The notes beneath the pieces were generated by a model. That model searched no databases. It worked only from the letters and a program-made list of their open reading frames with translations, and was not told the DNA's origin. From the NCBI GenBank assembly GCA_903994525.1, contig CAJEXW010000021.1, positions 1-42,930 of the forward strand: 42,930 nucleotides of DNA. The letters are read 5' to 3'. A program made the position numbers and the translations under genes. This DNA comes from an uncultured Chlorobiaceae bacterium. Its GTDB lineage: Bacteria > Bacteroidota > Chlorobiia > Chlorobiales > Chlorobiaceae. Below, one piece after another: positions 1 to 8,976 of this stretch (positions are counted from its first letter, which is position 1; each line of letters begins with the position of its first letter).

Positions 1-546
1 AGCTCACACAATGAGGGTGAACACAATAGTGCGGGACACGAAGATAAATTGTTCAGCGGTGAGGTTTCTCTGGGAGCTAACAACGAGTATGCAGACTACC
101 GCGTCGGTACCGCCGCGACAAAGGCTATTATTGTAGAGACCGGTAACGGAAGCAAGGTGTATGATGGCACAACGGTTGCGGAAAATCTTGCAATCAACAC
201 GATCGGCGTTCGGGATTCGGGCTATAGTGCCGATGGGCTCACTTTTGTAACTGAGAACAAGAATGTTGGCTCAGGCTATTCCATTCTGCCTGGTTCTGAC
301 AAGAACCAGCTCTCTTCGGACTATGCCGTGGGTTACTATACCGGGCAGTATGCAATAACGCCAAGAACAGTGACACTTTCGGGTATCACGGCGGACAACA
401 AGATCTATGACGGCAATACCGTTGCAACGGTTCGTACTGAAAATGCTCTTTTTGATAATATTGTTGCGGGTGAAAGTATCGGAGTGACGACAACAGGAGC
501 TTTTGATGATAAAAAATGTTGGTTGGAACAAACAGGTCACACTTGA
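1..546 (+). CDS. YDG-repeat surface adhesin, 5'-partial segment upstream of a frameshift
   Basis: Frame 1 is open from the first base, so the gene begins outside the window. The segment carries two copies of a repeat with the signature [V/I]YDG[T/N]TVA (near bases 157 and 403), typical of YDG/MBG-type Ig-like repeats in large filamentous-haemagglutinin-like adhesins. It ends at a stop at 544-546 just after an A6 run at 511-516. Dropping one A would give the expected sequence DDKNVGWNKQ and join this frame to the next reading frame (503-3178), which continues the same repeat. So this is very probably one gene split by an indel, a sequencing error or programmed slippage. The N-terminal signal and secretion domains are not visible. 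Role in attachment or aggregation is inferred from the repeat family. Confidence 0.75.
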   Translation, partial: SSHNEGEHNSAGHEDKLFSGEVSLGANNEYADYRVGTAATKAIIVETGNGSKVYDGTTVAENLAINTIGVRDSGYSADGLTFVTENKNVGSGYSILPGSDKNQLSSDYAVGYYTGQYAITPRTVTLSGITADNKIYDGNTVATVRTENALFDNIVAGESIGVTTTGAFDDKKCWLEQTGHT

Positions 547-2740
547 GAGTAGCTACTCAGGAAATCAGGAAACAAAGCTCTCTAACTACATCATTGAGTG
601 GCAGGGTTCAACCGAGGCAAGTATCACTCCAAGAACAGTTACCGTTTCTGGTATTACGGCCGAGAACAAGGTGTATGATGGCAACACCATTGCGCAACTG
701 CAAACAGGCAATGCCAGCTTCAAGAACATTGTTGATGGTGAACAGATCGGTATACGGTCATGGGGAACATTTGATGGTAAGAATGTTGGGGAGAACAAAC
801 TTGTTTCTCTGAGAAACAGCTACCTCGGCAACCAGGAGACTGACCTTTCGAACTACATTATTGAAGGGCAGGATTACACTCAGGCCAGTATTACACCGAG
901 AACCATTACGGTCTCTGGTATTACCGCTGACAACAAGATCTATGACGGCAATACTATCGCGCAGGTACAGACCAGCAAGGCACTTTTCAGCAACATTGTT
1001 GATGGTGAGCGCATCGGGGTGACCGCCTCTGGCTCTTTCGACAACAAGAATGTCGGGGTCGACAGGGTTGTTGCGCTGAAGAGTAATTACACTGGTAACC
1101 AGGAGACTGAACTTTCAAACTACATTATTCAAAATCAGTCTGCAGCCCAGGCAAGTATCACCCCGAGAACAATCCGGGTATCTGGAATAACGGCGGATAA
1201 CAAAACCTATGATGGCAACACCGTTGCGCAACTTCAGACAGGGAATGTCGTCTTCAGCAACATAGTCGATGGTGAGAACATTGGTATTGCTTCAACCGGC
1301 AATTTTGACAGTAAAAACGTCGGCACAGACAGAACTGTGGCGTTGAGCAGCAGCTACTCGGGCAATCAAAATACTGAACTCTCCAATTACAGGATTCAGG
1401 ATCAGGCTTCCACCCAGGCCAGTATTACTACCAGAACGGTTACCGTTTCTGGCATCACCGCCGACAACAAGGTGTATGATGGCAATACCGTTGCCCAGAT
1501 ACAGACCGGCAACGCTCTTGTCAGCAACGTTGTTGACGGTGAGCGCATTGGTGTGAACGCTACTGGATCGTTTGACAGTAAGAATGTTGGAGTCGACAGG
1601 GTTGTTGCACTCAACAGCAGCTACGCCGGTAACCAGTCTACTGAATTGTCCAACTACACGATTCAGGATCAGGCTTCCACCCAGGCAACTATTACACCGA
1701 GAGCGGTTACCGTTTCAGGTATCACTGCAGGCAACAAGATCTATGACGGCAACACTCTTGCACAGGTACAAACTGCCAACGCTCTTGTCAGTAATGTGGT
1801 TGCGGGTGAAAGTATCGGGCTGACAACAACCGGAACTTTTGACAGCAAAAATGTTGGCGACAACAGAGTGGTTACACTGAACAGCAACTACTCAGGAAAT
1901 CAGACAACAGATCTGGGGAACTATGCGATTCAGGAGCAACTTGCAACTCAGGCAAATATTGTTCACAGAACTGTCACTGTTTCGGGGATCTCCGCCAGCA
2001 ACAAGATTTATAATGGCAACACTCTTGCCGAGGTACAAACTGGCAATGTCCTGATCAGTAATGTGGTTGCGGGTGAAAGTATCGGGCTGACAACGGCAGG
2101 TACTTTTGACAGCAAAAATGTTGGTACCAACCGGCTTGTTGCTCTGAGCAACAGTTTCTCCGGCGACCAGCAGACCGATCTGTCCAATTATATTATTCAG
2201 GATCAGCTTTCCACCCAGGCGAGCATTACGCCAAGAGTGGTGACGGTTTCGGGTATCACTGCATCAAACAAGACCTATGATCGCACAACAACTGCACAGG
2301 TCCAGAGTGCCGATGCAATTTTCAACAACATTGTTGATGGTGAGAGCATTGGATTGAGTGTCTCTGGAACAGTTGGAGACAAGAACGCAGCTTCTGGTAA
2401 AACGGTTAATCTCGTAAGCTCCTACAGTGGAGCCGACCTGGCTAACTACAGCGTTGTTGATCAAAGCAACACCACCGCATCTATCCTTAAGTTGCCGATC
2501 AACATCTCGGGCATAACCGCCTATAACAAGAACTATGATGGCACGGTGACAGCTATTACGAACTCGAATGGCGCAACCGGCTGGCTTGCGGGTGACCAGC
2601 TTCTGGTCTCTTCTGTAGGTGTGTTTGACACTGAGCTTGCAGGAACAGGCAAACTGGTAACATTAGCAAGCAGCTACAGTGGTGCCGACGTTAATAACTA
2701 TGATATCACAAGCCAGGCCAGTACAACAGCGAACATCCTG
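361..2740 (+). repeat. Tandem YDG-type coding repeats, period about 265 bp
   Basis: Units recur about every 260-270 bases with cores near 403, 676, 940, 1207, 1468, 1738, 2010, 2277 and 2536. Units between about 900 and 2150 are very similar at nucleotide level, with near-identical blocks such as the stretches around 1395-1500 and 1655-1760, which would favour recombination or slippage changing copy number. The last two units are clearly diverged. Confidence 0.8.
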
Positions 2741-3178
2741 CAGGTGGCAACACAGCAACAGGTAACCCCTCCGGTTACTCCGCCGGTTGTTGGCGCTCCT
2801 GCCATAACTTCTGCAACGGGTCTTGTTGTGCAGTATGTTGCAGCTCCAACGGTTAGCGGAACTGGTGCAGGCGTAGCGGTACCTGGTGAAATTGATGTCA
2901 CGATTCCTGCTGCATCGCTCAGTACAGGCGGTGGAGCATCATTCACAGTGCCTCTTCCTGAAGATGTTCAGACTGCTGCAATTGCCGGAGGTGAGTCGGT
3001 CTCTCTTGTCGATGCGAACGGCAACAGCCAGCCACTTCCATCGTGGATAACCTATGACTCAGTTGCCAAAGTGTTCAAGGCATCGAGCGTCACGACCGGT
3101 GATCTTGCCCAGACTGTCACGGTACAGTTGAAGATTGGTACAAAAACATGGAAGATTGTGATCTCGTCTCAGCAATAG
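503..3178 (+). CDS. YDG-repeat surface adhesin, C-terminal segment
   Basis: This frame continues the repeat array of the preceding segment. About eight further units of roughly 88-90 residues follow, each with a T-P-R-T-V-x-V-S-G-I-T-A lead and a YDGNT core; later units diverge (YNGNT near 2010, YDRTT near 2277, YDGTV near 2536). A proline-rich linker (PPVTPPVVG) then leads to a C-terminal domain of about 130 residues ending KTWKIVISSQQ, which I do not recognise. The nominal start at 503 has no ribosome-binding site and no signal peptide, so independent translation is unlikely and the true product depends on the frame of the A6 tract at 511-516. A strong hairpin follows 27 bases after the stop. 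The product is presumably a secreted or cell-surface protein; the function as adhesin is an inference from the repeat type. Confidence 0.75.
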   Translation: MMIKNVGWNKQVTLESSYSGNQETKLSNYIIEWQGSTEASITPRTVTVSGITAENKVYDGNTIAQLQTGNASFKNIVDGEQIGIRSWGTFDGKNVGENKLVSLRNSYLGNQETDLSNYIIEGQDYTQASITPRTITVSGITADNKIYDGNTIAQVQTSKALFSNIVDGERIGVTASGSFDNKNVGVDRVVALKSNYTGNQETELSNYIIQNQSAAQASITPRTIRVSGITADNKTYDGNTVAQLQTGNVVFSNIVDGENIGIASTGNFDSKNVGTDRTVALSSSYSGNQNTELSNYRIQDQASTQASITTRTVTVSGITADNKVYDGNTVAQIQTGNALVSNVVDGERIGVNATGSFDSKNVGVDRVVALNSSYAGNQSTELSNYTIQDQASTQATITPRAVTVSGITAGNKIYDGNTLAQVQTANALVSNVVAGESIGLTTTGTFDSKNVGDNRVVTLNSNYSGNQTTDLGNYAIQEQLATQANIVHRTVTVSGISASNKIYNGNTLAEVQTGNVLISNVVAGESIGLTTAGTFDSKNVGTNRLVALSNSFSGDQQTDLSNYIIQDQLSTQASITPRVVTVSGITASNKTYDRTTTAQVQSADAIFNNIVDGESIGLSVSGTVGDKNAASGKTVNLVSSYSGADLANYSVVDQSNTTASILKLPINISGITAYNKNYDGTVTAITNSNGATGWLAGDQLLVSSVGVFDTELAGTGKLVTLASSYSGADVNNYDITSQASTTANILQVATQQQVTPPVTPPVVGAPAITSATGLVVQYVAAPTVSGTGAGVAVPGEIDVTIPAASLSTGGGASFTVPLPEDVQTAAIAGGESVSLVDANGNSQPLPSWITYDSVAKVFKASSVTTGDLAQTVTVQLKIGTKTWKIVISSQQ

Positions 3179-3204
3179 AGCGTCAAGGTCATAAGCAGAG
3201 GGTT

Positions 3205-3241
3205 CAAGAGCCATCCAACTGATTGTGTTGGATGGCTCTTG
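3205..3241 (+). terminator. Strong hairpin after the adhesin gene
   Basis: A perfect 15-bp stem (CAAGAGCCATCCAAC at 3205-3219 pairing with 3227-3241) encloses a 7-base loop. It starts 26 bases after the adhesin stop. The downstream T-rich stretch is weak (GTAGTTT), so it may act as a terminator or as a 3'-end stabiliser. Confidence 0.75.
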
Positions 3242-3557
3242 TAGTTTACACTCCAAAAGATTTTTCCCTCCTGGAAAAAGTCATACTGCGTTTTTCATAC
3301 GAATTTTGTTTATTTGATAAAGCTTTGTATTATTGGGCGGAAGATGGTCAACTCTGACTGTAAGGGTGGTTGTTAAAGGCACATGAAGTTGATTCATCTG
3401 AAAAAGGCGCTTTTACTCACTCTATTCCATTGGGTGACTGATACTTTGTGCGAGAGTTGGGTTGTCTATACATTCTGCAAGCCTTGAAAATCAAGTCAAT
3501 CAGGTACCGGGTACTTTATAACGGCTTTAATACACAGCTAAATTCTTCGAAGTAACA
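3242..3557 (+). other. Intergenic region upstream of the polysaccharide module
   Basis: No gene is supported here. The sequence is AT-rich around 3270-3340. A possible sigma-70-like promoter is TTGTTT at 3306-3311 and TATTAT at 3328-3333 with a 16-base spacer, which would leave a leader of about 220 bases before the start at 3558. This promoter is only a pattern match. Confidence 0.3.
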
Positions 3558-5708
3558 ATGAAATCAAGCAATAATTTTTTTTTTATCGCTATGGCAGGCA
3601 TGGCCTTGCTTGTTGAGCCTGCCATAGGTCATACAGCGGTGCATAAAGCGAAAACACATGTCAGGAAGAGTAAACCTGTGCCTGTGACAATGGAATCATT
3701 TACAAGCGGCGCTCTTGACAAACAGGCAACGGTGAAACTTGCCAGTTCTCTCTTTGCGGCCAAAGACTACACGAGCGGAGAGGTTGTGGTGGCCAGACTC
3801 CTCAACGATTACCCGGATGATGATGCTGTTTTGAGAAAGATTATCGATCTTTATATAGCAGCCCAAAATGCAGAAAAAGCCCTGCCAATCTATGACCGCT
3901 TGATTAAGATCAACCCAAAAGAGACGAAATTAATCATGAAAGCCGCAAAGGCTTATTCGTGGACTGGCCGTTGGGAGGCCACTCTGAAAATGATTGAAAG
4001 TGTTCTTGTTACCGGCGACACGAGTGATGCTACGCAGCGTGAGTATATTGATGTCCTGTATACGAATAAACAGTATGGCAAGGCAACAGAGTACTATCTG
4101 AAATATTTTGCAAAAAACAGACAGAACGATTACAAAAAAAGGGATTACGCAATAGCCTTCATCTACAAGCTTGCCAGCAGCAAGGAGTATACCGAGGCTG
4201 AAAAGCTGCTCGCTGCCGTTGAAACGCAATATTCGAGGGATATTGTTGTTCTGGAGACAAAGGCTAATGTGGCATTGGGAAAACAGGACTTTTCCGAGGC
4301 TCTTAAATTCAGTGACGAGTTGATTAAACGCTCTCCTAAAAATCATCCCAACGAGACGGCCCTGCTGATAAAAGCTGAAATTGCAAGTTGGCAGAGAAGC
4401 TATGCAAATGCATTGGTAAATTACGATAGTTTGATCAGTCGCGCCAATGGTCAGAAGAGCGAGTATTTCCGCCAAAAGGCCTACAGGGAGAAAGGGCGCG
4501 TGCTTGGATGGATGGCAAGATACGGGGATGCTGAAACGGTCTATGATGAGGCTGTGAGGAGCTATCCCGACAACAAGGGGCTCCAGGCGGAGTCGCTTGC
4601 AAAGAGGGCATATTACCGCAATACCTGGCGACCGGCGGTAGAGGGTTATAAAAATTGGCTTCTTGTAGAGCCAAATGACCCGGAGGCGTTGTTTGACCTC
4701 GGTCAGCTTTACATGCAGAGCGCAAAATGGAGTGAGGCGGCGGAGACCTATCAAGTGATGCTGAAACTGATGCCCGGACACCGCCAGGCGGCGTTGGCAA
4801 AAGAGAAAGGCGATATCCTCTCTTCAAAAAGACTTTTCAGAAGCGGCATTGAGTATTTCAATGTAAAAAGTGAATGGAAAAGCACCAATGTGAGCTATAC
4901 CGGGCTCTATTCTTCGCTCTCTTATCCCCTGGAAGAGCAGGTCACCGGCTTTATACACTATGACAATAAATCGTTCAGTTTCGAAAATTTTCCAGGGAAG
5001 TTTCATCAGAATAACATAACGACCGGGATTGAATATCGCCATTTGCCTGATTTTGTGATCCGCGGGGCTTACAGTTATCACGCAAATTCGCAGAACATTG
5101 AAAACAATCATACGGGATTCCTTGAAACTCAGAGTCAACCGTTTAATAACGTTCATCTGGACGTTGCGTTTCGCAATGAAGAGGTCATCGATAATGCAGA
5201 GACATTAAGGAGCAGGCTCCAGAGAGATCGATGGCAGGGCAGATTACTCTATGATGGTTACAGAAACTGGAATGCGGGGCTCGATTATGAGGTGGCCTCC
5301 TATTCGGACGGGAACCGCTGCTTCACTGCCGGGGGTGATGTTACTGCCCACCTCATCGTCGGCAAAGAACGTCTGAACCTTGTGTACCGTTTACAAAACT
5401 ACGGGTTTCATGATGTGTCTCTTCATAGTTACTGGACGCCATCCTCCTTTACAACCCACTCGGTGGGGATAGACTTCCGCCACTATTTCAATGGAGAGCT
5501 GTTCCAGGGTGTTAATGAAACATACTATACAACATCCTATAAGGTGATAGCCGAACCCAATGATAATGTGTCGCACCAGGTTCGTGCTACGCTCTGCCAT
5601 GATTGGAGCAACCGTTTTTCTTCGTCTCTCGAAACCCAGTATTCATGGGCTACGGCGGCTTTTTACGAAGACAAAATGGTGAAGGCTGAAATACGATGGT
5701 TTTTTTAA
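3558..5708 (+). CDS. TPR / outer-membrane beta-barrel exopolysaccharide export protein
   Basis: The 716-residue product starts with a signal peptide (basic MKSSNN, hydrophobic FFFIAMAGMALL, small residues near position 25). Residues about 50-425 are helical TPR-like repeats, for example the one containing YDRLIKINPKETKLIMKAAK-type helices and later WLLVEPNDPEALFDLGQLYM. Residues about 430-716 look like alternating beta strands and end in Phe (IRWFF), the usual C-terminal outer-membrane barrel signature. This TPR-then-barrel design is that of exporters such as PgaA and BcsC. The next two genes encode a polysaccharide synthase and a GH8 glycanase, so export of the same glycan is inferred. The polymer is unknown. 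The barrel is short (about 290 residues), which also resembles the YaiO family. Confidence 0.75.
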   Translation: MKSSNNFFFIAMAGMALLVEPAIGHTAVHKAKTHVRKSKPVPVTMESFTSGALDKQATVKLASSLFAAKDYTSGEVVVARLLNDYPDDDAVLRKIIDLYIAAQNAEKALPIYDRLIKINPKETKLIMKAAKAYSWTGRWEATLKMIESVLVTGDTSDATQREYIDVLYTNKQYGKATEYYLKYFAKNRQNDYKKRDYAIAFIYKLASSKEYTEAEKLLAAVETQYSRDIVVLETKANVALGKQDFSEALKFSDELIKRSPKNHPNETALLIKAEIASWQRSYANALVNYDSLISRANGQKSEYFRQKAYREKGRVLGWMARYGDAETVYDEAVRSYPDNKGLQAESLAKRAYYRNTWRPAVEGYKNWLLVEPNDPEALFDLGQLYMQSAKWSEAAETYQVMLKLMPGHRQAALAKEKGDILSSKRLFRSGIEYFNVKSEWKSTNVSYTGLYSSLSYPLEEQVTGFIHYDNKSFSFENFPGKFHQNNITTGIEYRHLPDFVIRGAYSYHANSQNIENNHTGFLETQSQPFNNVHLDVAFRNEEVIDNAETLRSRLQRDRWQGRLLYDGYRNWNAGLDYEVASYSDGNRCFTAGGDVTAHLIVGKERLNLVYRLQNYGFHDVSLHSYWTPSSFTTHSVGIDFRHYFNGELFQGVNETYYTTSYKVIAEPNDNVSHQVRATLCHDWSNRFSSSLETQYSWATAAFYEDKMVKAEIRWFF

Positions 5709-5733
5709 TGTTGCCATATAAATAACAAGAAAC

Positions 5734-7248
5734 ATGCGTGATAAGAAAAATTCCTGGTTTCTGATTACACAGGTAACCATACTGCTTCTCCTGCTCATTA
5801 TTTATATCGGTATTCGCATTTACTACATCATTATTGCTCCATTCACCACTCTTGAATTGGTGTTCAGCCTGATGTTTTTCTTTGCAGAGACCTTTATACT
5901 TTTTCATTCATTTTTCTTTTTTATTGATGTTCTTCGGGAGAATTTACGTCCGCTGGTCATCAGGCAGAAAGAGCCGGACAGTAATGCCTCCGTCGCTATT
6001 CTTATTCCCGCCCGACATGAGTCGAAGGAGATTGTGGAGACCACTCTTTTGACATGCCTGAACATTGCCTATGAGAACAAGAATGTGTATCTGCTTGATG
6101 ATTCTACTCTTGAAAGTTACAAACAGGAGGCCAGAGAGCTTGCGGAAAAATTGGGTGTCAACCTTTTCACCCGCAGTAACAACCGTGGCGCTAAAGCCGG
6201 CATGATCAATGAAGTGCTTAAAACTCTCTCAGAGAAGTATATCGCTATTTTTGACGCTGACCAGAATCCCATGCCGGTATTTTTGAAGACGCTGGTGCCG
6301 TTTCTGGAGGCCGATGAGCGACTTGCATTTATACAGACACCCCAGTTCTATTCGAATGGGGATAACAGCACGGTGGCAATGATTGCCCATAACCAGCAGG
6401 CTATTTTCTACGAATATATCTGCCTTGGCAAAACAATAAACAAGGCTATGTTTTGCTGTGGGACAAACGTAGTTTTTCGGCGTGAAGCGCTTAATGATGT
6501 CGGGAATTTCGATGAGGAGACGGTGACTGAAGACATTGCGACCTCACTCAAGCTGCATACAAAGAAGTGGAAATCGTTCTTTATTCATAAAGCCTATACG
6601 TTTGGCATGGCCCCTGAAGATCTGGCTGCGTACTTTACACAGCAGAATAGATGGGCGCTGGGTACATCGCAACTCTTTCGGAAATTGGTTAAAACCTTTT
6701 TTACCGATATCAAGGCGCTTCGCCCTGAGCAGTGGCTTGAGTATCTTATTTCAACAACCTACTATTTTATTGGGTGGTCCTATTTTTTCTTGATGGCAGG
6801 ACCTATCATGTACATCTTTTTTGATATCAATTCATACAACATCGATTCGTTTGTTTACTCAGTTACCTTTGTGCCCTTTTTTATTCTTTCGAACTATATT
6901 TTTTATTCGAGTATGGTAAAAAAGAAATACAAGCTCAGCAATATGATAAAGGTGCAGATGCTGACGGCTCTCTCCATGCCGGTCTATTTAAGCGCGTCTA
7001 TTGTTGGACTGTTAAATATTAATAAAAAGGGATTTCAGGTGACGCCAAAGGGCAATTCGAACAATGTTCCCTGGCTCAGCCTTTGGCCTCAATTGCTCCT
7101 CATATCAGTTGTTTTTGTGACGTTTGCATGGGGTGCCATGCGAATCATCAACAATGACGGTGTGGTCAGTATTCTTGGTATCAATGTATTCTGGATGGGC
7201 TTCCAGTTGATTCTTCTTAGTGGACTTTTTAACTTCAACCGAAAATGA
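5734..7248 (+). CDS. BcsA-like family 2 membrane glycosyltransferase, no PilZ domain
   Basis: A 504-residue inner-membrane polysaccharide synthase. Two N-terminal membrane segments (about residues 8-35 and 40-65) precede a GT2 domain carrying the processive-synthase residues: DD at 122-123, DAD at 174-176, FCCGT near 246, TED ending at D267, and QQNRW at 303-307. At least four more membrane spans follow. FQVTPKG at 434-440 matches the FxVTxK gating-loop motif of cellulose synthase BcsA. The protein stops soon after the last span, so the C-terminal c-di-GMP-binding PilZ domain of BcsA is absent. It lies 25 bases after the exporter gene and overlaps the GH8 gene by four bases (ATGA), so the three genes are probably one operon. 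A beta-1,4-glucan-like product is likely but unproven; no BcsB gene is present. Confidence 0.88.
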   Translation: MRDKKNSWFLITQVTILLLLLIIYIGIRIYYIIIAPFTTLELVFSLMFFFAETFILFHSFFFFIDVLRENLRPLVIRQKEPDSNASVAILIPARHESKEIVETTLLTCLNIAYENKNVYLLDDSTLESYKQEARELAEKLGVNLFTRSNNRGAKAGMINEVLKTLSEKYIAIFDADQNPMPVFLKTLVPFLEADERLAFIQTPQFYSNGDNSTVAMIAHNQQAIFYEYICLGKTINKAMFCCGTNVVFRREALNDVGNFDEETVTEDIATSLKLHTKKWKSFFIHKAYTFGMAPEDLAAYFTQQNRWALGTSQLFRKLVKTFFTDIKALRPEQWLEYLISTTYYFIGWSYFFLMAGPIMYIFFDINSYNIDSFVYSVTFVPFFILSNYIFYSSMVKKKYKLSNMIKVQMLTALSMPVYLSASIVGLLNINKKGFQVTPKGNSNNVPWLSLWPQLLLISVVFVTFAWGAMRIINNDGVVSILGINVFWMGFQLILLSGLFNFNRK

Positions 7249-8375
7249 AACGGTTGCTCCTGTTTATTGTTCTCATTTTTGTGCCTTTACTAACAATAAA
7301 CTGTTCATCAATAACACAGAATTCGGCAGAGATCGCTTTTGGCTCGTGGATACACTACAAGAGAACGTTTATTGTTCATGGTCGAGTTTGCCGTCCGAGG
7401 GATAATAACGATACCGTTTCTGAAGGTCAGGCTTACGGCATGCTCCGTGCAGTGCTGATGAATGACCACACCACCTTCGATGAGTGCCTTGACTGGACCG
7501 AAGGGGCGTTGTCGCGCAAGAGCTCGGATGGCGACAGATTGCTTGCCTGGCACTATCAAAACGGAGTGGTTGCCGACCGCAAGTCGGCTTCTGATGCCGA
7601 TATTGATTATGCATACAGCCTTATCCTTGCCTCTCGGAAATGGAATGATGTGCGGTATCAAACTCTTGCTGAACAGGTGTTGCAGAGTGTCCTTGAAAAG
7701 GAGACGGCGATCATCAATGGAAGACTCTATTTTCTTCCCTGGCCCCGGGAATATAATCAACCGGATCAACTGACGGCCTTGAATCCCTCGTACTATGCTC
7801 CGTCTCATTTTAAACTTTTTTTTGAGGTGAGTGGTGACCATCGCTGGCTTGAACTGGTGGATACGACCTACTACATGCTGGGGAAGCTTCTTGATTTTCC
7901 TGGTGTCCTGAAAAAAGGGACACTGGTGCCGGACTGGATCGCAGTTGATGCACAGGGCAATATTACTGAACTTCCGGGAAATGATGCGGTGTACGGTTGG
8001 GATGCGGTGAGGGTTCCTTTGAGAATTGCCGCAGACTATTACCTCTCCGGAGATAAGAGAGCTCTCACTGTCCTTCGTCAGTTTTCTGCCTCTTTTGAGA
8101 AGGAGCTGAGCAATCCATCAAAAGACCAGGCTTATCAAAATGCTCTTTTTTACAGTGCGGCATACGCGGCGACCGAGGCTGCAGGCTCCTCTCTCTCTCC
8201 ATCGCTCTTGCAGCAAATACGCCATAGCATGAGAAAAAATGATGATGGATTTTTTTATAATGAGCACAATGACTATTACATTAACAGCCTTTCATGGTTA
8301 CCGGAATATTATCACATTATCAAGGCAACCGGTAAGCAGATGCCCACGCCGCTCAGTTCAGACGGTGGTCGCTGA
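7245..8375 (+). CDS. Glycoside hydrolase family 8 (BcsZ-like endoglucanase)
   Basis: A 376-residue exported glycanase. The N-terminus is a signal sequence (MKRLLLFIVLIFVPLL). A Cys follows it in TINCSS, but this is a poor lipobox because Asn sits before the Cys. SEGQAYGM at 59-66 contains the expected general-acid Glu (E60), and ASDADIDYAYSLILA from residue 115 closely fits the GH8 signature, with Tyr where Ile/Met is usual. GH8 enzymes in synthase operons (BcsZ) trim nascent cellulose in the periplasm, and the four-base overlap with the synthase gene supports that role here. Length is typical for the family. Confidence 0.88.
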   Translation: MKRLLLFIVLIFVPLLTINCSSITQNSAEIAFGSWIHYKRTFIVHGRVCRPRDNNDTVSEGQAYGMLRAVLMNDHTTFDECLDWTEGALSRKSSDGDRLLAWHYQNGVVADRKSASDADIDYAYSLILASRKWNDVRYQTLAEQVLQSVLEKETAIINGRLYFLPWPREYNQPDQLTALNPSYYAPSHFKLFFEVSGDHRWLELVDTTYYMLGKLLDFPGVLKKGTLVPDWIAVDAQGNITELPGNDAVYGWDAVRVPLRIAADYYLSGDKRALTVLRQFSASFEKELSNPSKDQAYQNALFYSAAYAATEAAGSSLSPSLLQQIRHSMRKNDDGFFYNEHNDYYINSLSWLPEYYHIIKATGKQMPTPLSSDGGR

Positions 8376-8544
8376 ACAGTTTCCTGAAGAGTGTGGGGCG
8401 TTAAGGCTTGCGACAGTGAACTATTACAGAGGTCACGACGTTTACTCTCTCTGAAGTGTTGCAGGAAGAAAATCATGAGGAAAAGTTTTGTTGATCTTCT
8501 TTGTGGTTATTTTTTAGTGGCTTAACGTATGAAAGGAGGCTCAA

Positions 8545-8754
8545 ATGTCGGATGATCATGCAAGAAAATTTGTTGAGAAGTTAAAGGATGATGAAAAATT
8601 CAGGGAGAGGTTTCTTGGATTTATGAAAAAAGAGGGGTTTAACTGTACAATAGAGGAGCTGACCCGGGCAAGATGGGAGAGTTTAATTGCAACCCACTAT
8701 TCAGAGCCCCTTCACGCCCGCCCCAATCTGCCGGCATCTGAACATTGGGACTGA
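8545..8754 (+). CDS. Nif11-domain small protein
   Basis: A 69-residue protein with a Nif11-like pattern: an N-terminal helix ARKFVEKLKDDEKFRERF, then MKKEGFNCTIEELTRARW, the usual 'gaGFdfTxeEL' element. It is preceded by an excellent ribosome-binding site (AAAGGAGG at 8532-8539). Nif11 proteins were named for occurrence near nitrogenase genes, and related domains serve as leader peptides for ribosomally made natural products. Here there is no Gly-Gly cleavage site, no Cys/Ser/Thr-rich core and no modifying enzyme nearby, so a precursor-peptide role is not supported. The C-terminal tail is Pro/His/Trp-containing and polar. It sits 2.5 kb upstream of nifH. Function unknown. Confidence 0.75.
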   Translation: MSDDHARKFVEKLKDDEKFRERFLGFMKKEGFNCTIEELTRARWESLIATHYSEPLHARPNLPASEHWD

Positions 8755-8976
8755 GGCTTGACGAGAAATTCTGTTGCTGTTGTTTGCCGCTTTTTTGGGG
8801 AGCGTTTGCCGTTCTTTTTAAACACCTGCGGGGTAGTTCCAAAACAGAGCGTTTGGGCTCCTTCTGATTACAGAAATTTGGAATATGAAAAAAAATTGAT
8901 ATTTTTTTACTAATTTCCCAAGCCTGATTGGCTTTTCACTGATTTTGGTGATGCCATTTTCCAAAAGTATTCAACC

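Noticed and set aside
3930..4781. 283-codon open frame on the minus strand
   Set aside because: It is antisense to the TPR exporter, whose signal peptide, repeats and barrel are clear; the minus-strand translation resembles no family.
8545..8754. Ribosomally made natural-product precursor
   Set aside because: There is no Gly-Gly site, no modifiable core and no modifying or export enzyme nearby.
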